Shown here piece after piece: positions 41,646 to 53,121 of a stretch of 64,000 nt of DNA; the first letter of the stretch is position 1, and every line of letters begins with the position of its first letter. The notes under the pieces are model-generated. The model was not told the DNA's origin. It was given only the letters and a program-made list of their open reading frames with translations, and ran no database searches. The DNA is from Porphyra umbilicalis (Eukaryota; Rhodophyta; Bangiophyceae; Bangiales; Bangiaceae): contig KV919133.1 in assembly GCA_002049455.2 (NCBI GenBank), positions 1 to 64,000 on the forward strand. Reading direction: 5' to 3'. The translations under genes were made by a program, and so were the position numbers.

Positions 41646-44600
41646 CGGGGGAGGGGGCGGCGTGGAGCGTGTGTGGGTGATGTGGAGAGCCATGGTGGGT
41701 AGGGGCATGCATCAGGTGACGAGCGAGAGGGCCAGAGCACGTCGACACATGTGTGGGGGTTGGGGAGGAGGGGGTTGTGTAGGCCAGAGGGTTGGGCTCC
41801 TGTCCTTTCAGTTTTGTCTGTTCGTGCCTGATTTGATTTTTTACCGCGTGCGTGCGCCCTCCTTGGCGCCGCTTCGTTTTGATGGCGCACTGGGGGCTGC
41901 GTGGACTCATCTACATCCATCAAAGCATCTGCGCGCTGCTGTGCAGTCAAGCAGCAGTACCCTGTGTGGCAGATGTATCGGTTCCCTCGGCTCCGCATCG
42001 CTCCCTGTGTGAATGTCTGCTCGCTCTCCGCGTGTTGCTGGCCACCTGCTACCTCATGGACAGACGACAGCTGTTCTCATGCGTGTGTGTAACCACGCCT
42101 GCACGACCTCCTGCGCCAGGGCACTGTGCGCGCGATATGCCACCACGCGCCGCTACGGGTAGTTTTGGTCCCTGACACACGGGCCGTGAGGCAACGAATA
42201 ACCAAGGGGCTTCATGCTTGCCAATGGGTGGGGACCACGGGGCGACGTCTGTCTTGAGCGCGTGACCGACATCGCCCGCCTGGCGATTCGCTCTCGACCG
42301 AACATCTCTACAGCAGAGGCACCTGCAACCATCGCAGCGCCACCCACTTGTCTGCGTCTGGATGGTCCGTGCGCCCGCGTAGCGAAACGTGGGTGGCCAC
42401 TGCGGCTGACGCGTACGGCTGCCGTACCCGCGTGGAAGGCGGTCTGCGCAAAAGTGGACGGCACCTCTACAGAATGCCGATCGTGCCCCGCTGCGGCATC
42501 AGTTGATAGTGATGAAGCGTGGCAGCCTGGCCGACGGGGACCCCTCATGAGAGTTCTGTATTGGATTGCAAGGGGGCTCTCCAGTTGCCCGTGAGTCGTC
42601 AAGTGGTCGTAGCGCTGCTGGTCCCTACGGATAGACGTGTCCGCGCGTTCCACCGATGACGTGATTCATGGGCTCCTTCACATCTTTGGACTGCCCCTGC
42701 TCTGTGAGACCGAAGGCCCGGATTGGTGGCTCGGGCACGAAACAAGACGAAGGCCATAGACAGGCATGAACGGGTGGCTGGCTCCGCCCATAGAGCAAGT
42801 GGCGATCACTTCTTCCCTGACACGATATGCTCAGACCGCCAATACAATTGCTGGCGCGGCCATCGCGTGGCCAACCAGCATCCCCGTAGCCCCCACGACC
42901 GCCGACGGGGTGGTATTGGACCCGTGGTAGTCCATCACCCCATGTATCGTGACGCAGAGTGCAGCGTCATCCAACCGTTGAGGAGGAAATACACGTGGCG
43001 GCTCTGCGGTTGGCCGCCTTCCAGACCGCGGGAGGACGAGCTACGGCTCGCAACAGCCGTCCGTTCTGTCCACTTGAGGTTCCCGCTGCACGGGGCAGGG
43101 GGCGACGTTGCCGTTACAGTACCTGCGCAGACTACGACGCGGCCACGGCTGGACTGAACGCGGGCGCCACGCGAGCTGCTGCTTCATCGACTGGGCGGTG
43201 CCGCTCTTTGTCAGCCATCAATGACTACCGGCCGGTGCAGTCCCGGATCCGTTCCGTACGTTGTCGTCCGTTGGCTTGAGGGGGCCTGCCATCAGCTGTC
43301 GTGTGGTAGTGTGTCGGCCCGGGAAAGTACACCGTGCAAGACTCCCTGTCCACCAACGGCCAAGCGTGGAGAGCCTCCGTCGTGAGCGGTGGGCAAACGG
43401 ACGTTGCGGGTGGCGGTGTCCTTGACAGTACGACGCGCGGCTCCCCAGTGTCCCACCAAGCGGGTCTGTCTCGAACCAAGGCGGGGTCCGGCGCCCAACC
43501 CCCGGGGTGGCCCCCAACCCCCGGGGTGGCCCGCCCGGCTGAACGCCTCGCTTGATGCCCGAAAAAGACGAATGCGCGCCTCCGCCACCTGTTCTGCTCC
43601 ACCGACCGGACATTCGACCCGCACGTGCGCGCGCGGACCCGTTCTGACCCCAAATACTGCACATGATTCAGTATCAGGTGCAATCTTTTCCACCAATCAG
43701 CACGCCGCCCGGTCCATCCTCAACCCGCAGGCACCCACGGTGGGTGGCGGAAAGACGTCGACCTGGCGTGGTGCCCCACACAGGGCGTCCCGAGGCCCCC
43801 CCCCGCAACCACAGCGCCCCGCGGGTGCGGATTGCGTGTGTGCGCCGCTCGACGCGGCTCGTCTGGCCACACGGCGGCGGGTGGCGTGGCGGCACCCGCA
43901 CCGCACGGGCCGCGCGGCGGAGGCGGCGGGGGGGGCTCCCAAAGGGGCGCCACGCCCCGCCCACGGCGCGCCCCCCGCGAGCCACCAGCCTGCCGGCCCA
44001 GATCCGGACGCCACCCCCACGCTGCCGCGGGACTGCTGGCACTGGCGCGCCGCCGACACCCCCCAACCTGGCGCGTGCGCGTGCGCCTCCACGCCCCCGG
44101 TCGGCTTTCTCTGTGTCTCGCCGTGGCTTGCTTGGTCGTGTGCGCCCCCCCCCCGAGGCATCCCGCCGAGGTCTCTGTCGGGCGCTTGGGGGAGGGCCTC
44201 GCGCGTGGTCGCCACGCGGTGCTGAGCGTGGCAGCCACCCCCACCACGCACGCGCGCCCCGCCGCGTGCGCGACGCTCCCGCCCGCGCGACGCACGCGCA
44301 CCTACTGTCTCGCCCGAGGGCACCTCCCCGCCCGAGCGGCTTGGTGTTGGACCCCCCCTCTCCGTGCCCCCCCCACGCGACCTCCGCGACCCGCGTGTCC
44401 GGTGCTCGGTTTCTCCAACGGCGCTGTGCCACCCCGCTCGGGGGTGTGCCATCCGTGGCCTCGCCGGCCCCCCGAGCCCCGCCCCGCCCCGCCCTCGCCC
44501 CCGCCTGTGCCGCACGGAGGCGCGCGCTGCCGCGGCAGGTGCAGGCGGAGCGAGGCGAACCCCTCCCTCGCGGACGACGGTTGGGGTCGCGCCAGCTCAG

Positions 44601-45148
44601 GGGGGTGCCGGTGCTCGCCAAACCCATCGGCTGCTGCGCGCCGTGTGGCTTGCCGACCGACCGTCCCGCCCCGTCGAGTGCGTGCGCTCGTGCCAGGCAC
44701 GGCGTCGTCGGTTCTCCCCCAATCGCTCGTTGGCCGGCCGCCGCCGCGACCGCTGCGAGCTCCTCCTTCCACCGTCACGGCGCGGGTTGGGAAAGGTTGA
44801 CGGTTGGGCGGAGGTGGCGGCGGCTGCTTGTCGGTGGAGGCTCATCCACCTTGGTGGAGGCTTTTCCACCCGTGTGACCACCCAGGCGGTGTTGAGCGCT
44901 CACGTGCGGTACATTCCACGGCTTGACACCGCCGGCGTCGGTCGAGCCCATTTTGTTGGCGTCCGTGCTCGCACTTGTCAAGGCGACGTCGAGCTTGGCC
45001 CGGACGTCGACCCCACTGCCGCCCCGTTTGTTGCAGCTGCGTGCTGACTGCCGCGGCACCCCCTCTGCCACGTTCACACTTTTTTAAGTACCCCCGCCCC
45101 CCCCCCCTTTTTGAGTGCAGTGTGCGTGTTCCACCGGCGCGCGCCACC
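41646..45148. other. 3.5-kb stretch without a supported gene
   Basis: From 41.65 to 43.6 kb the base composition is more balanced, as in other transposon-like islands here, but no conserved domain was found on either strand. From 43.7 to 44.8 kb long open frames are Arg/Pro/Ala artefacts. A small hairpin lies near 44837-44873 (GGTGGAGGCTCATCCACC and a second copy of the stem). The last 60 bp before 45149 contain a C13-like run on the PP2C coding strand. Confidence 0.35.
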
Positions 45149-47964
45149 ATGTTGCTCAAGCGGATGTTCCGCAAAAACCGCGGCGGCGGCGACGACCCCC
45201 CACCCAGCAGCGGCGGCGGCGGCGAGCGCCGCCCTGCGCCCGGCGACCTCCACCGCGCGGCGACCTCGTCGAGTGGGCGCCCGCGCACGTCTGGGCTGCG
45301 GCCGTCGGATCTCGGCCGCCTCTCCCTAGACGGACAGGTGGCGGCGCGGCAGGTCGCTCGCTCGACGGCCGGGGAGCCCCTCGACTCGGACGTGGACGCC
45401 GAGGCGGATCTGCGGCGCCCCCGCCGCCGCGGCTCCCGCGTGCGCCGCGTCGACGGCGCGGATGAGGTGGACGCGTCGGGGGACGAGTCGGAGGCTCCGT
45501 CTGCCGCCGCCGCCGCCGCCCGCCTGCCCGACGTGCCCGACGGCGTCGTTGTCGACGTGAGCGGCAATGGCTCCGTGCGGCGCGACGAGCGCGGCGGCAT
45601 CATCTGTGAGGGCGACCGCGACGAGGAGGAGGACATGGAGGGGTTGGAGGAGGAGGACCCCCTCCATGAGGCCCGCCTCTCCCTCGACGACGGGCCGTCG
45701 CCGCAGGTGCGGGCGGTGCAGGAGGTGGACAAGAACCGCAACCGGCGGCTGTCGCTCGACGGGATGCTCCCGCCGGCGGCGGTGGCGCCCAATGAGAAGC
45801 CGTCGGCGGGCGCGTCGAGCCGCAAGGCGTCGTCGCGCGCGGGGGGGGGGGGGAGCGCCGCCGGCGGCGGCAGCTCCCGGCGCCTGTCGGCGGAGCGCCG
45901 GGATGGGGGGGGGGGGGGGGCAGCTCTCGGGGGCGCAGCCGCGGCGCCGAGGCGGTCATGGACGTGGACGTGGAGGCGCTGACGCTGCCCGTGGAGCTCG
46001 GCGGCTGCTCCCGAGCGGGCACGGAGCCGGTGCGGGGGGGCGGAGTGTGACGGAAGTGCGAAAGGAGAATCAGGTACGTGGTGGGGGGGGGGGTGTTGGG
46101 CAAGTGGAAGCCAAGTGGCGCGGTTCCTCGTCATTGGGGATGCGGAGTTGGGAATGAGCGGGCAAGCGTCGGGTTGGGCCTCCTCTGCTGTCAACTCTTT
46201 GTCTGCTGTTCATATTTTGTTGCACCTCCTAACCCTCTAGTACGATTTCACGCGCTTGTTGTCCGCTGTGACTGGTTTCTATTGGCTTGTTGGCGCTCCC
46301 TTTGACCGACTTTTGTGTGTGTGTGTGTGTGCGTGCCTTGCAGGATGCCTATTTTGTGCACGGCCCCTTCACGTCCCAGGCGGGCCAGCTGCTGTTGGGG
46401 GTCTTTGACGGTCACGGGGCGCAGGGGCGCCCGGTCGCCCACCTCGTCCGCGACGCCATCCCCGTGGCGCTTGAAAAGGCGCGCCACCGGGCGGCGTCGC
46501 CGACTGCGTCGGACCACTCGTCCTCGTCTGGGGACACGATGGCGCTCCGCGCGCCCGGTGGCAATGGCGCCACCGCCTCCCCGACCGGCGGCGCGGCGGC
46601 GGCGGCGGCGCCCAACGGGCGGTCCAAGAAGAAGCTCCCACCCGCCGACGATGGGGCGCGCGCCGACATCCACGCGTCGCGCGCCAACGCGCTGCGCGCC
46701 GCCTTCACGTCGGCGGAAGCGGTCGTGCGGCGGTCGGGGGTGGACCACGTCTTTTCGGGCACCACCGCGGTCGTGGCGTGGCTGTTTGGCTCAGAGATGT
46801 ACGTAGCGTGGGTGGGCGACAGCCGCTGCTCCGTCGGCCGCGCCATCACGGGGGGGGCCGAGGCGGGGGCTCGGCGGGTGGCGCCAACGGGGTGCCCGCG
46901 TCGCCCGCGTCGTCCTCGTCGGCGGGGGGCCCCCCGTCGGCCTCCTCGGCAGCCTCGTCGGCGAGCCGGCGGCAGCGCTTCCGCGCCGTCGACGTGTCGC
47001 ACGACCAAAAGCCGGTGCGCTCGGATGAGAAGAAGCGCGTGCGCGACGCCGGCGGCCGCGTCGCGCGGTGGCGGCGGAACATGGGGCCGCTCCGCGTGTG
47101 GCAAAAGGACGAGTGGGTGCCGGGCTTGGCCATGACGCGCTCCATTGGGGACACTTGCCTCAGCGACTGTGGGGTGATCCCGACGCCCGAGGTGGCCTAC
47201 GTGCGGCTCAATGGGGCGGACAGCTTTGTGGTGTTGGCGAGCGACGGCGTGTGGTACGTTGGGGGTCGGGCCATGGGGGGGTGGGCGGGTGGGTGGCTTT
47301 GGGACACACGCACGTGGTGGTGTGCGGTATCGTGTGGGCGCAGATGGTGTGCGGTGGGCGGCTGCTGTGGCCTTAGTCGCGCACTGTCCGACTCGCTTGT
47401 TGATGGTGTTCCACGTTTTCTAACCGCCTCGCACCCGCTCTCTTGTCTTGCTCTTCTCCCTTTGCCCTCGTCCCCCTACCTTTGACCCTACACAGGGAGT
47501 TTATGACCTCCCAAGAGGTCATTGACTTTGTCGGCAAGTACCGCCGCCAGCGGCGGTCTGCCCAATCCGCCGCCGACGCGCTCGTCCGCGAAGCCATCAG
47601 CCGGTGGCGGCGCAACGAGGCGGTCGTCGACGACACCACCGCCGTCGTCCTCTACCTCGAGTGGCAGCACCTCCGGACGCCGTCGGGGATGCCCCTCCCG
47701 ACCGCCGTGGCCATGGACGACGGCAGCTCGTCGGTGACGGGGTCGGGGTCGGGGGCGGGGGCGGGCTCGGGCGGCGGCGGCGGCGGCTCCTCCCGCCGCT
47801 TCTTTGGCGGCAGCGCCGCCTCGTCGGTCACCTCCCCGACGATGAGCTCCATCGACGGCTCGTCGGTGGTGGTCGTGACCGCTGACCAGCCGCGGCTGGT
47901 CGCCCACGACGGGCGGCTGCGGCGGTTTGAGCCAAAGAACGAGCTGCTGTTGGCGCCCATGTAG
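45149..47964 (+). CDS. PP2C-family Ser/Thr protein phosphatase, three exons
   Basis: This is a metal-dependent (PPM) phosphatase. The start is ATG at 45149 in a CGCCACCATGT context (MLLKRMFRKNRGGG). Exon 1 (to 46073) encodes a long, charged, probably regulatory N-terminus with repeated R-L-S-L-D motifs (GRLSLDG, ARLSLDD, RRLSLDG). Exon 2 (46344-47253) begins DAYFVHGPF and carries LLLGVFDGHGAQG (metal-binding Asp), FSGTTAVVAWL, AWVGDSRCSVG, AMTRSIGDTCL and FVVLASDGVW. Exon 3 (47496-47964) has EFMTSQEVIDFV and EAVVDDTTAVVLYLEW, the last metal-binding Asp motif. All key residues are present. The frame slips at G-runs 45905-45919, 46034-46040 and 46850-46857, and between them the conserved blocks are in normal order. 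Confidence 0.88.
46074..46343 (+). other. Intron 1 of PP2C gene
   Basis: The donor GTACGT at 46074 follows ...RKENQ and the acceptor TTGCAG ends at 46343 before DAYFVHG. The joined KENQDAYFV is the usual PP2C motif. A GT dinucleotide run lies just before the acceptor. Confidence 0.88.
47254..47495 (+). other. Intron 2 of PP2C gene
   Basis: The donor GTACGT at 47254 and the acceptor ACACAG ending at 47495 join in phase 2 to make SDGVWEFMT, the conserved PP2C block. Confidence 0.92.
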
Positions 47965-48751
47965 CGCCGCCCCGGGCCGAGCGGGGGTGCAGTGGGGGGG
48001 GTGGGGGGTCGAGGCGAGGGAGGGGGGTGTCTTTTGTAAGGATGGGGGGAGGGCAGCGCCGACGGCCGCCCTATCGGCGGCGGCGTCGGCGGCTGCATCG
48101 GCGTGCGTTCTCACTTTCGTTCTGTTGTTTACCTACTGCGTTCTCGCGTCTCTTTTTTTTTTTTCGGTATTCTGCATGCTGCGGCGAGCGCGGGTGGGGT
48201 GTCGCATCTCGGTCTTCCGCCCGCACTTTCGCTGCGGCTGGTAGCGCGCTGGTGTCTATAGAGACCTTTTCGTGGGGTGGGCGGCCTCCTGCTTTTTTTT
48301 TTTTTTTGTATTTTGTATTGGACGCCCTCGCACCAAAGCGCCGCTGCTCTCGTCCAGATGTGGCGCCGTGCCGTGTTGGCCAACCCTCCGTGTAGCATCC
48401 GTGGATGGTGCCGGAGTGCCTCTGTCGGAGCGCGCGGTCGGGCTGGCAACGTCGAAACAGGTTGCAGGCGTCCCCGACGCCCAAAAATTGTTTGCATAGA
48501 TATCCCACCGGCCCCCGCACGAGGGGCAAAGAACGAAACAACAAGAAAAAAAAGCGCAGGGACGACGCACCCGACCGCGCAAAAAACGAAACCCTCTGTA
48601 CATGCACGCGCTCCGCATCAGCCCACCCGCCCCCCCCCCCCCCCCCACACCACACCGCCGACCAATGGTGGTCGCGCGCCGCCGCGCGCGCCCCCCCCCG
48701 TCACGTGCGCGGCCCGACCCCCTGTGGCCACCCCGCCACCGGTGCGGGCGC
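47965..48751. other. Convergent 3' region of PP2C and HEAT-repeat genes
   Basis: No gene is seen. T-runs on the plus strand at about 48151-48163 and 48293-48307 follow PP2C. An A8 run at about 48546-48553 is a T-tract on the coding strand of the HEAT gene. These may contribute to 3' ends. Confidence 0.4.
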
Positions 48752-49791
48752 TCACGCGTCCCCCTCTGCCGCGCGGCGCGCGGCGGCCACCCGCTCGAGC
48801 ACCCCCCCACGACCGCGCGCACGTCGAGGCCCTCCCCTCGACCATGCGGTTCAACACCCCCCCCGCCACGGCGGCGGCGCCCCAGGAGGTGGCCGCCACG
48901 CCGAGCGCGCGCGCCACGGCCATGCGCGTGAGGCCGTCGGGGACGGCGGCCCAGCCGGCGAGCGCCGCCACCGCGTCGGGCACCCAGCCCGTTGCCGCCG
49001 CGTCGTTGCCGCCGCCACCACCCGCCGCGCGTCGCGCCACGCGCATTTCCGACAGCGCCATCACCGCCCCCTGCGCGACGAGCTGGTCGTTGGCGTCCGC
49101 CTTGGCGCACCCGCCGAGGACCGACAGGAGGAAGGGCACATCGTCGACCGCCCGCCCGGTGCCGAGGGACACGAGCGCCGAGTAGCGGACCATAAAGTTG
49201 GGGTCCCCCCCGCCCGCCGCCGCCGCCGCGCGCAAGCCCGCCCGCACGGCGGGCGTCAAGCCCGGCCCACCCTCCCCGTCGGCCGCCATGGCGCCGCCCG
49301 TCGGCGCCGCCGCCGCCGCCGCGGCCGCATCGTCATCGGCGGCGGCGGGCGGGTCGACGCCGCCGAGGGAGCCCGCCGCCGCCGCGCGCACGCCCGCCTC
49401 CCCGTCCGACGCGAGGACCGACAGCAGCGCCGCCGCGACCGCGTCGGCGTCGTCGGTCGTGCGGCCGAGCGCCGACACGGCGGCGAGGCGGACGCCCTCG
49501 TCGGGGGAGGTTAGGGCGGGGGAGGCCAGCAGCGCGCGGGCGGGGGGGGGTGCACGAGCAGCGCCACGAGCGCCCGCCGCCGCGTCGGCAGGTGTGGGGA
49601 GACGAGGTCCGCCAGTGCTGCTGTTGCCACGGCGGGCACGTTGGCAGCGTCGCCGCCAGAGGGGGGGTCGGGCCTGCCGCCGACGCGGCCATCCGCGGCC
49701 GCGCCACGGGGCGGTGGCGGCACAGGCGCGGCGGCGCGGGCGCCGTCGCCCGCCCGCGCGGCGCCAGCGAGGGGGCAGCGACAAACGCCAT
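48752..49791 (-). CDS. Plastid HEAT-repeat protein, PBS-lyase/NblB-like, several frame breaks
   Basis: The start is ATG at 49791, giving MAFVAAPSLAPRGR, a basic Ser/Ala/Pro-rich leader with Phe at position 3, as expected for red-lineage plastid transit peptides. HEAT-like repeats of the phycobilisome-lyase type follow: GDAANVPAVATAALADLVS, SPDEGVRLAAVSALGRTTDD, ASDGEAGVRAAAAGSLGG, DPNFMVRYSALVSLG and LVAQGAVMALSEM. They end near DVRAVVGG and LERVAAARRAAEGDA with a stop at 48752. Proteins of this type bind phycobiliproteins or other plastid partners, acting as lyase subunits, in phycobilisome turnover (NblB) or as scaffolds. Which role applies is not determined. The frame slips at 49661-49667, 49542-49550, near 48833 and at 48802-48808, always at G/C runs. 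Confidence 0.75.
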
Positions 49792-51329
49792 GGTGGTCGT
49801 CGAGGGAGCAGCCCAGAAACGCCCGCACGTTTTGGGTGTCGTCGACGGCGGCGCGGCAGGCGGAAGTGGGACAGCGTCAGACACGGGGACGGTTCGAGGG
49901 GGCGTCCGTGACGGTGACGGGGACGGCGGGCGGCAGCGCCGGCAACAGCCGCGAGCCGGGCTCGTGGACACTCGCGGCCGACACTGGCGGTGGTGGCGGA
50001 GCGCCAGCGGGGCCGCCCTTCCACGGCCCCGCACGGACGCCGGCGGGGCGGGGCGTGGCCAATGGCGTCGGCGCGAGCGACGGCGCGGCGGCCGCCGCCA
50101 CCCCGTGCGGGACGACGGGAGCGGGCGGGGGTGGTGGCGCAAACCCACCACTGCGGGCGCCGGTGGAGTGGAAGCAGACCGCGCAGACCAATGAGGCCGA
50201 CGTGTCGCCGTCTGGTCATCACCGACACTGGCAGCAGGCAGGGGCAAGTGCGGGGATTTATGCATGCGCTTCCGGGAATTTGGCGAGGCTGGTTCACCGG
50301 GAAGCGTCAGGGGGTACCGCACACCCGCCAGGCCCCCCGCCGCACCAGTGGCCCCTTGGCCGTCCGACCCTCGGGGTGCACCTGCGCGCAGGCCGGCCGG
50401 CCGCATGCGGCCGGCACGCAGTGCCACCGCGTGGGTGGTGGGGCTAGACACGCTCCCGCTGGATTTGCAGCTCTGCGGATGGTGTCCATCCCAAACCCTT
50501 TCAAGAGCGGACACCATCGCCACAGCCGCCGCTGCCGCCGCCAACCGTGGCGTGGTGGTGGGCTCGGAGAAACGACGGCGCGACGGCGCCGTCGCCGTCG
50601 TCGAGTGGAGCCAGCGGCCGCCACGGCATGAGCGGCGGACATGCGGCCGTCGGTCGCGACGAGCAACGGGGACGCGCGGGACGCGTTGGGGTGGCGCGGG
50701 CGCAACCCACCTAGCCGCCCGCGTTGCTGTGTTTGCTCTCATTTATCGGCGCCCGCCAGCACCAAACATCCAAAGCACCCAAACCGCACCGTGCGCATCG
50801 ACACGAGGCGCAAGCGCCGCGCGGGCACGCCCCAAGCGCCACCGTCATGACCCAACGCCCCGCATCGACCCCGCGGCCGCGGTGGCCACCGCACGGCGGC
50901 GGCAACGTTAATGGCCCGGCGGCGGTGGCGGCCGCCACCCCCCCACACCCGACGCGCACGGATCTCACGGCCACCGCCCCTCCTCGTCTGCCGCGGCTGC
51001 CTGTCGCCAGACGAGAACGGCCGGCGCGCCGACCGCGTGCGCCCCGAGGTGCCGGGCGGTGCCGCACCCCCCCACCCCACGGCGGACCGGCGGCGCGGTC
51101 GGCGCCGACCACACCCCCGACCAGAAGGAGGGCGTAACTCACCGACCGCCGCCGCGCCGGCCGACGGGCGGCGGCCACCGCCGCGCCGCGTCCGACGGCC
51201 GACGGCCCGCCACCCGCCGCGCGTAGCGGCCACCTCCACCCCAGGGGGGGGGCGCCGCCCCGACCGCACGCGTCGACACCGTTTCGCCCGCCGCGCCGCC
51301 GGCCACCGCCGCGCGCGAGCGCACCCCCG
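49792..51329. other. Intergenic low-complexity DNA
   Basis: No conserved motif is seen on either strand. It contains the promoter side of the HEAT-repeat gene and the 3' flank of the SRPBCC-like gene, neither with a recognisable element. Confidence 0.4.
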
Positions 51330-51480
51330 TCACTTGGCAAAGTGGAGTGGCAGGCCCGTCACCCACCGCAGGGCGGCGCCCGTCCGCCCGCCCGTCGGTG
51401 GCGGCGGCGGCAGCGGCGGCGGCGGCAGCGCGGCGGCCTTGGCCGACCCCCCAGGCACGGCGGCCGCGGCGGTGGCGGCA

Positions 51481-51515
<35 letters not shown>

Positions 51516-52274
51516 CGCCGCCTCCACCTCCCGCCGCAACACGTCCATCTCCACGTCCATCCCCGCCGCGTGCCACGCGGCGACGCGCCCCCCCCCCAGA
51601 GGGCGAGCGGAAACGCCGCCGGCCAATCGTACCGCTCGTAATGCACGATGCGGGTGCCCGGCCGCCCGTCCCGCCGCGCGCGCAACACAAACCCCCCGGT
51701 GATGCGGGTGAGCGCCGCGACGGCGCCCGTGTAGGTTGGGGACAGCGGCGCGAGGGCCGAGTGGAAGCCCCCATCCCGCGTCGGCGTCATGGTAAAGGTC
51801 GCGCGCCAGGGGAGGCCGACCCACAGGCCAAAGAGTGTGTACTTGATGGGGGGGGCGGGGGGGGGGGCGGCGGCGGCGGCGGCGGCAACTCCACCGGCAC
51901 AATGCTGGGGGGGGAGCCGCCGGGCGCCACGGGCGGCGGCGGCGGCGGCGGCGGCGGCGGCACGCGCGACGCTGCCACCATTGGCGGCGCCCCCCCCCCC
52001 CCCCCGCCGCGCCGACGAGCACCGACGCCACCACCTTTTGTTCGTACGTCGGCAGGTTGGCCACGTCCCGGAGGTAGGCCGACACGACCGCCCCGGGCGC
52101 CGCCACGTCCACGCGCTTGACGCCAAACACGACCGCCCGGCGGTGGGGGTGGGCGGCCCAGTGGGCGGCGGGGATGAGGACGAGGAAGACGAGTGCCAGC
52201 GCCGCGAGCGCGGGGGGCGCTGCCGCCAGCGCGGCGGCGGCCAGGGGGGGGAGGGGGGACGCGCCACCCCCCAT
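51330..52274 (-). CDS. Membrane-anchored SRPBCC/START-like protein
   Basis: The start is ATG at 52274 (MGGGASPLPPLAAA). A hydrophobic segment (ALAALALVFLVLIPAAH) is followed by a pattern typical of the SRPBCC ligand-binding fold: VFGVKRVDVAAPGAVVSAYL then RDVANLPTYEQKVVASVLV. The frame slips at the C16 run 51990-52005. It continues with IKYTLFGLWVGLPWRATFTM, DGGFHSALAPL, ITGGFVLRARR and GTRIVHYERYDWPAAFPLAL. A second slip at 51588-51597 leads to AAWHAAGMDVEMDVLRREVE and an Ala-rich tail ending LPLHFAK at 51330. SRPBCC proteins bind lipids or other hydrophobic ligands. I cannot assign the subfamily, and the function is inference from fold-like pattern only. Confidence 0.6.
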
Positions 52275-53121
52275 GGTCGACGCGCCGCCGCGACGGGGGG
52301 GCGCGGGCACACGCCGCGGGGGCTCGACGGCCGAGGGGCGGCGGCGGCGGCTGCGGCCGACCGGGTCGGCAGCCAGGGCGATGGGGCTACGGCAATGGGA
52401 GGCACAGGCGCCGCACGGTGCTTCTTGTCGGCAGCGGCGACAGCCGCCTTGGTAATACAGTAATACCTCGCACGCGCGGGGTTGAGGGGGCGGTTGTTGC
52501 ACTTCGTCACTCGCGAGACCCCAGGACTGCGAACGCGCCTCGCTCGAATCTCGGGCCACAAAACGCGCCTCGCTCAAATCACGGGTGATCGAGAGCGACT
52601 GGATCAATTCAAGTCGGCATTCCACCATTGACTTGTGTGTCACTATCTCAAAGAAATATGCGTTACAGGGAAGTGTTTCGACGGTGCCTGCAGGAACTTG
52701 GAGGTGCTCTCGAGTGTGGGAGATGCATGTGCGCCACACGACCGACGTTGGATGGCCACGGCGGTTTAGCCGCCATACACTCGTCTCTCCTCTAGCTAGC
52801 AACCGCCTCCGCCACGCATGCATGCATGCAATCAAGGAATGGGGGTGTCGCGAGCCGTGTCGGCATGCCGCCTCTTGCGTCGGACTCGGTGGGATTCCGA
52901 GCCCGCCCTCCCGCCGCGGGGGCCGTGGTCATCCTTTGCCGGCGGCCGTGCGTCGGCTTCATCGGGGGCCCGCCGCTGCCCCACCGTCTGACTGGGCAGC
53001 CGACGCGCGGTGGCCCCGCTCGGCCACTGCGACTGCCGCCACTGCACGCCGCCTCCCGTCGGGCGCGACTGCGCGTCGTCCCCCCACCCCCTCCTCCCGC
53101 TCCGCCCCTCCCCGGCGCACC
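52275..53121. other. Intergenic, with short direct repeat near 52528-52587
   Basis: The two flanking genes are divergent. A ~24-bp direct repeat (AACGCGCCTCGCTC.AATC.CGGG) occurs twice at about 52530 and 52561. The 52.45-52.86 kb part is less GC-rich. C-rich sequence (53082-53114) precedes the DUF1295 start. No gene is supported. Confidence 0.4.

Noticed and set aside
43389-44877. Long plus-strand frames between the TPR-J and PP2C genes
   Set aside because: Composition is Arg/Pro/Ala-rich with no domain; overlapping frames on both strands look alike.
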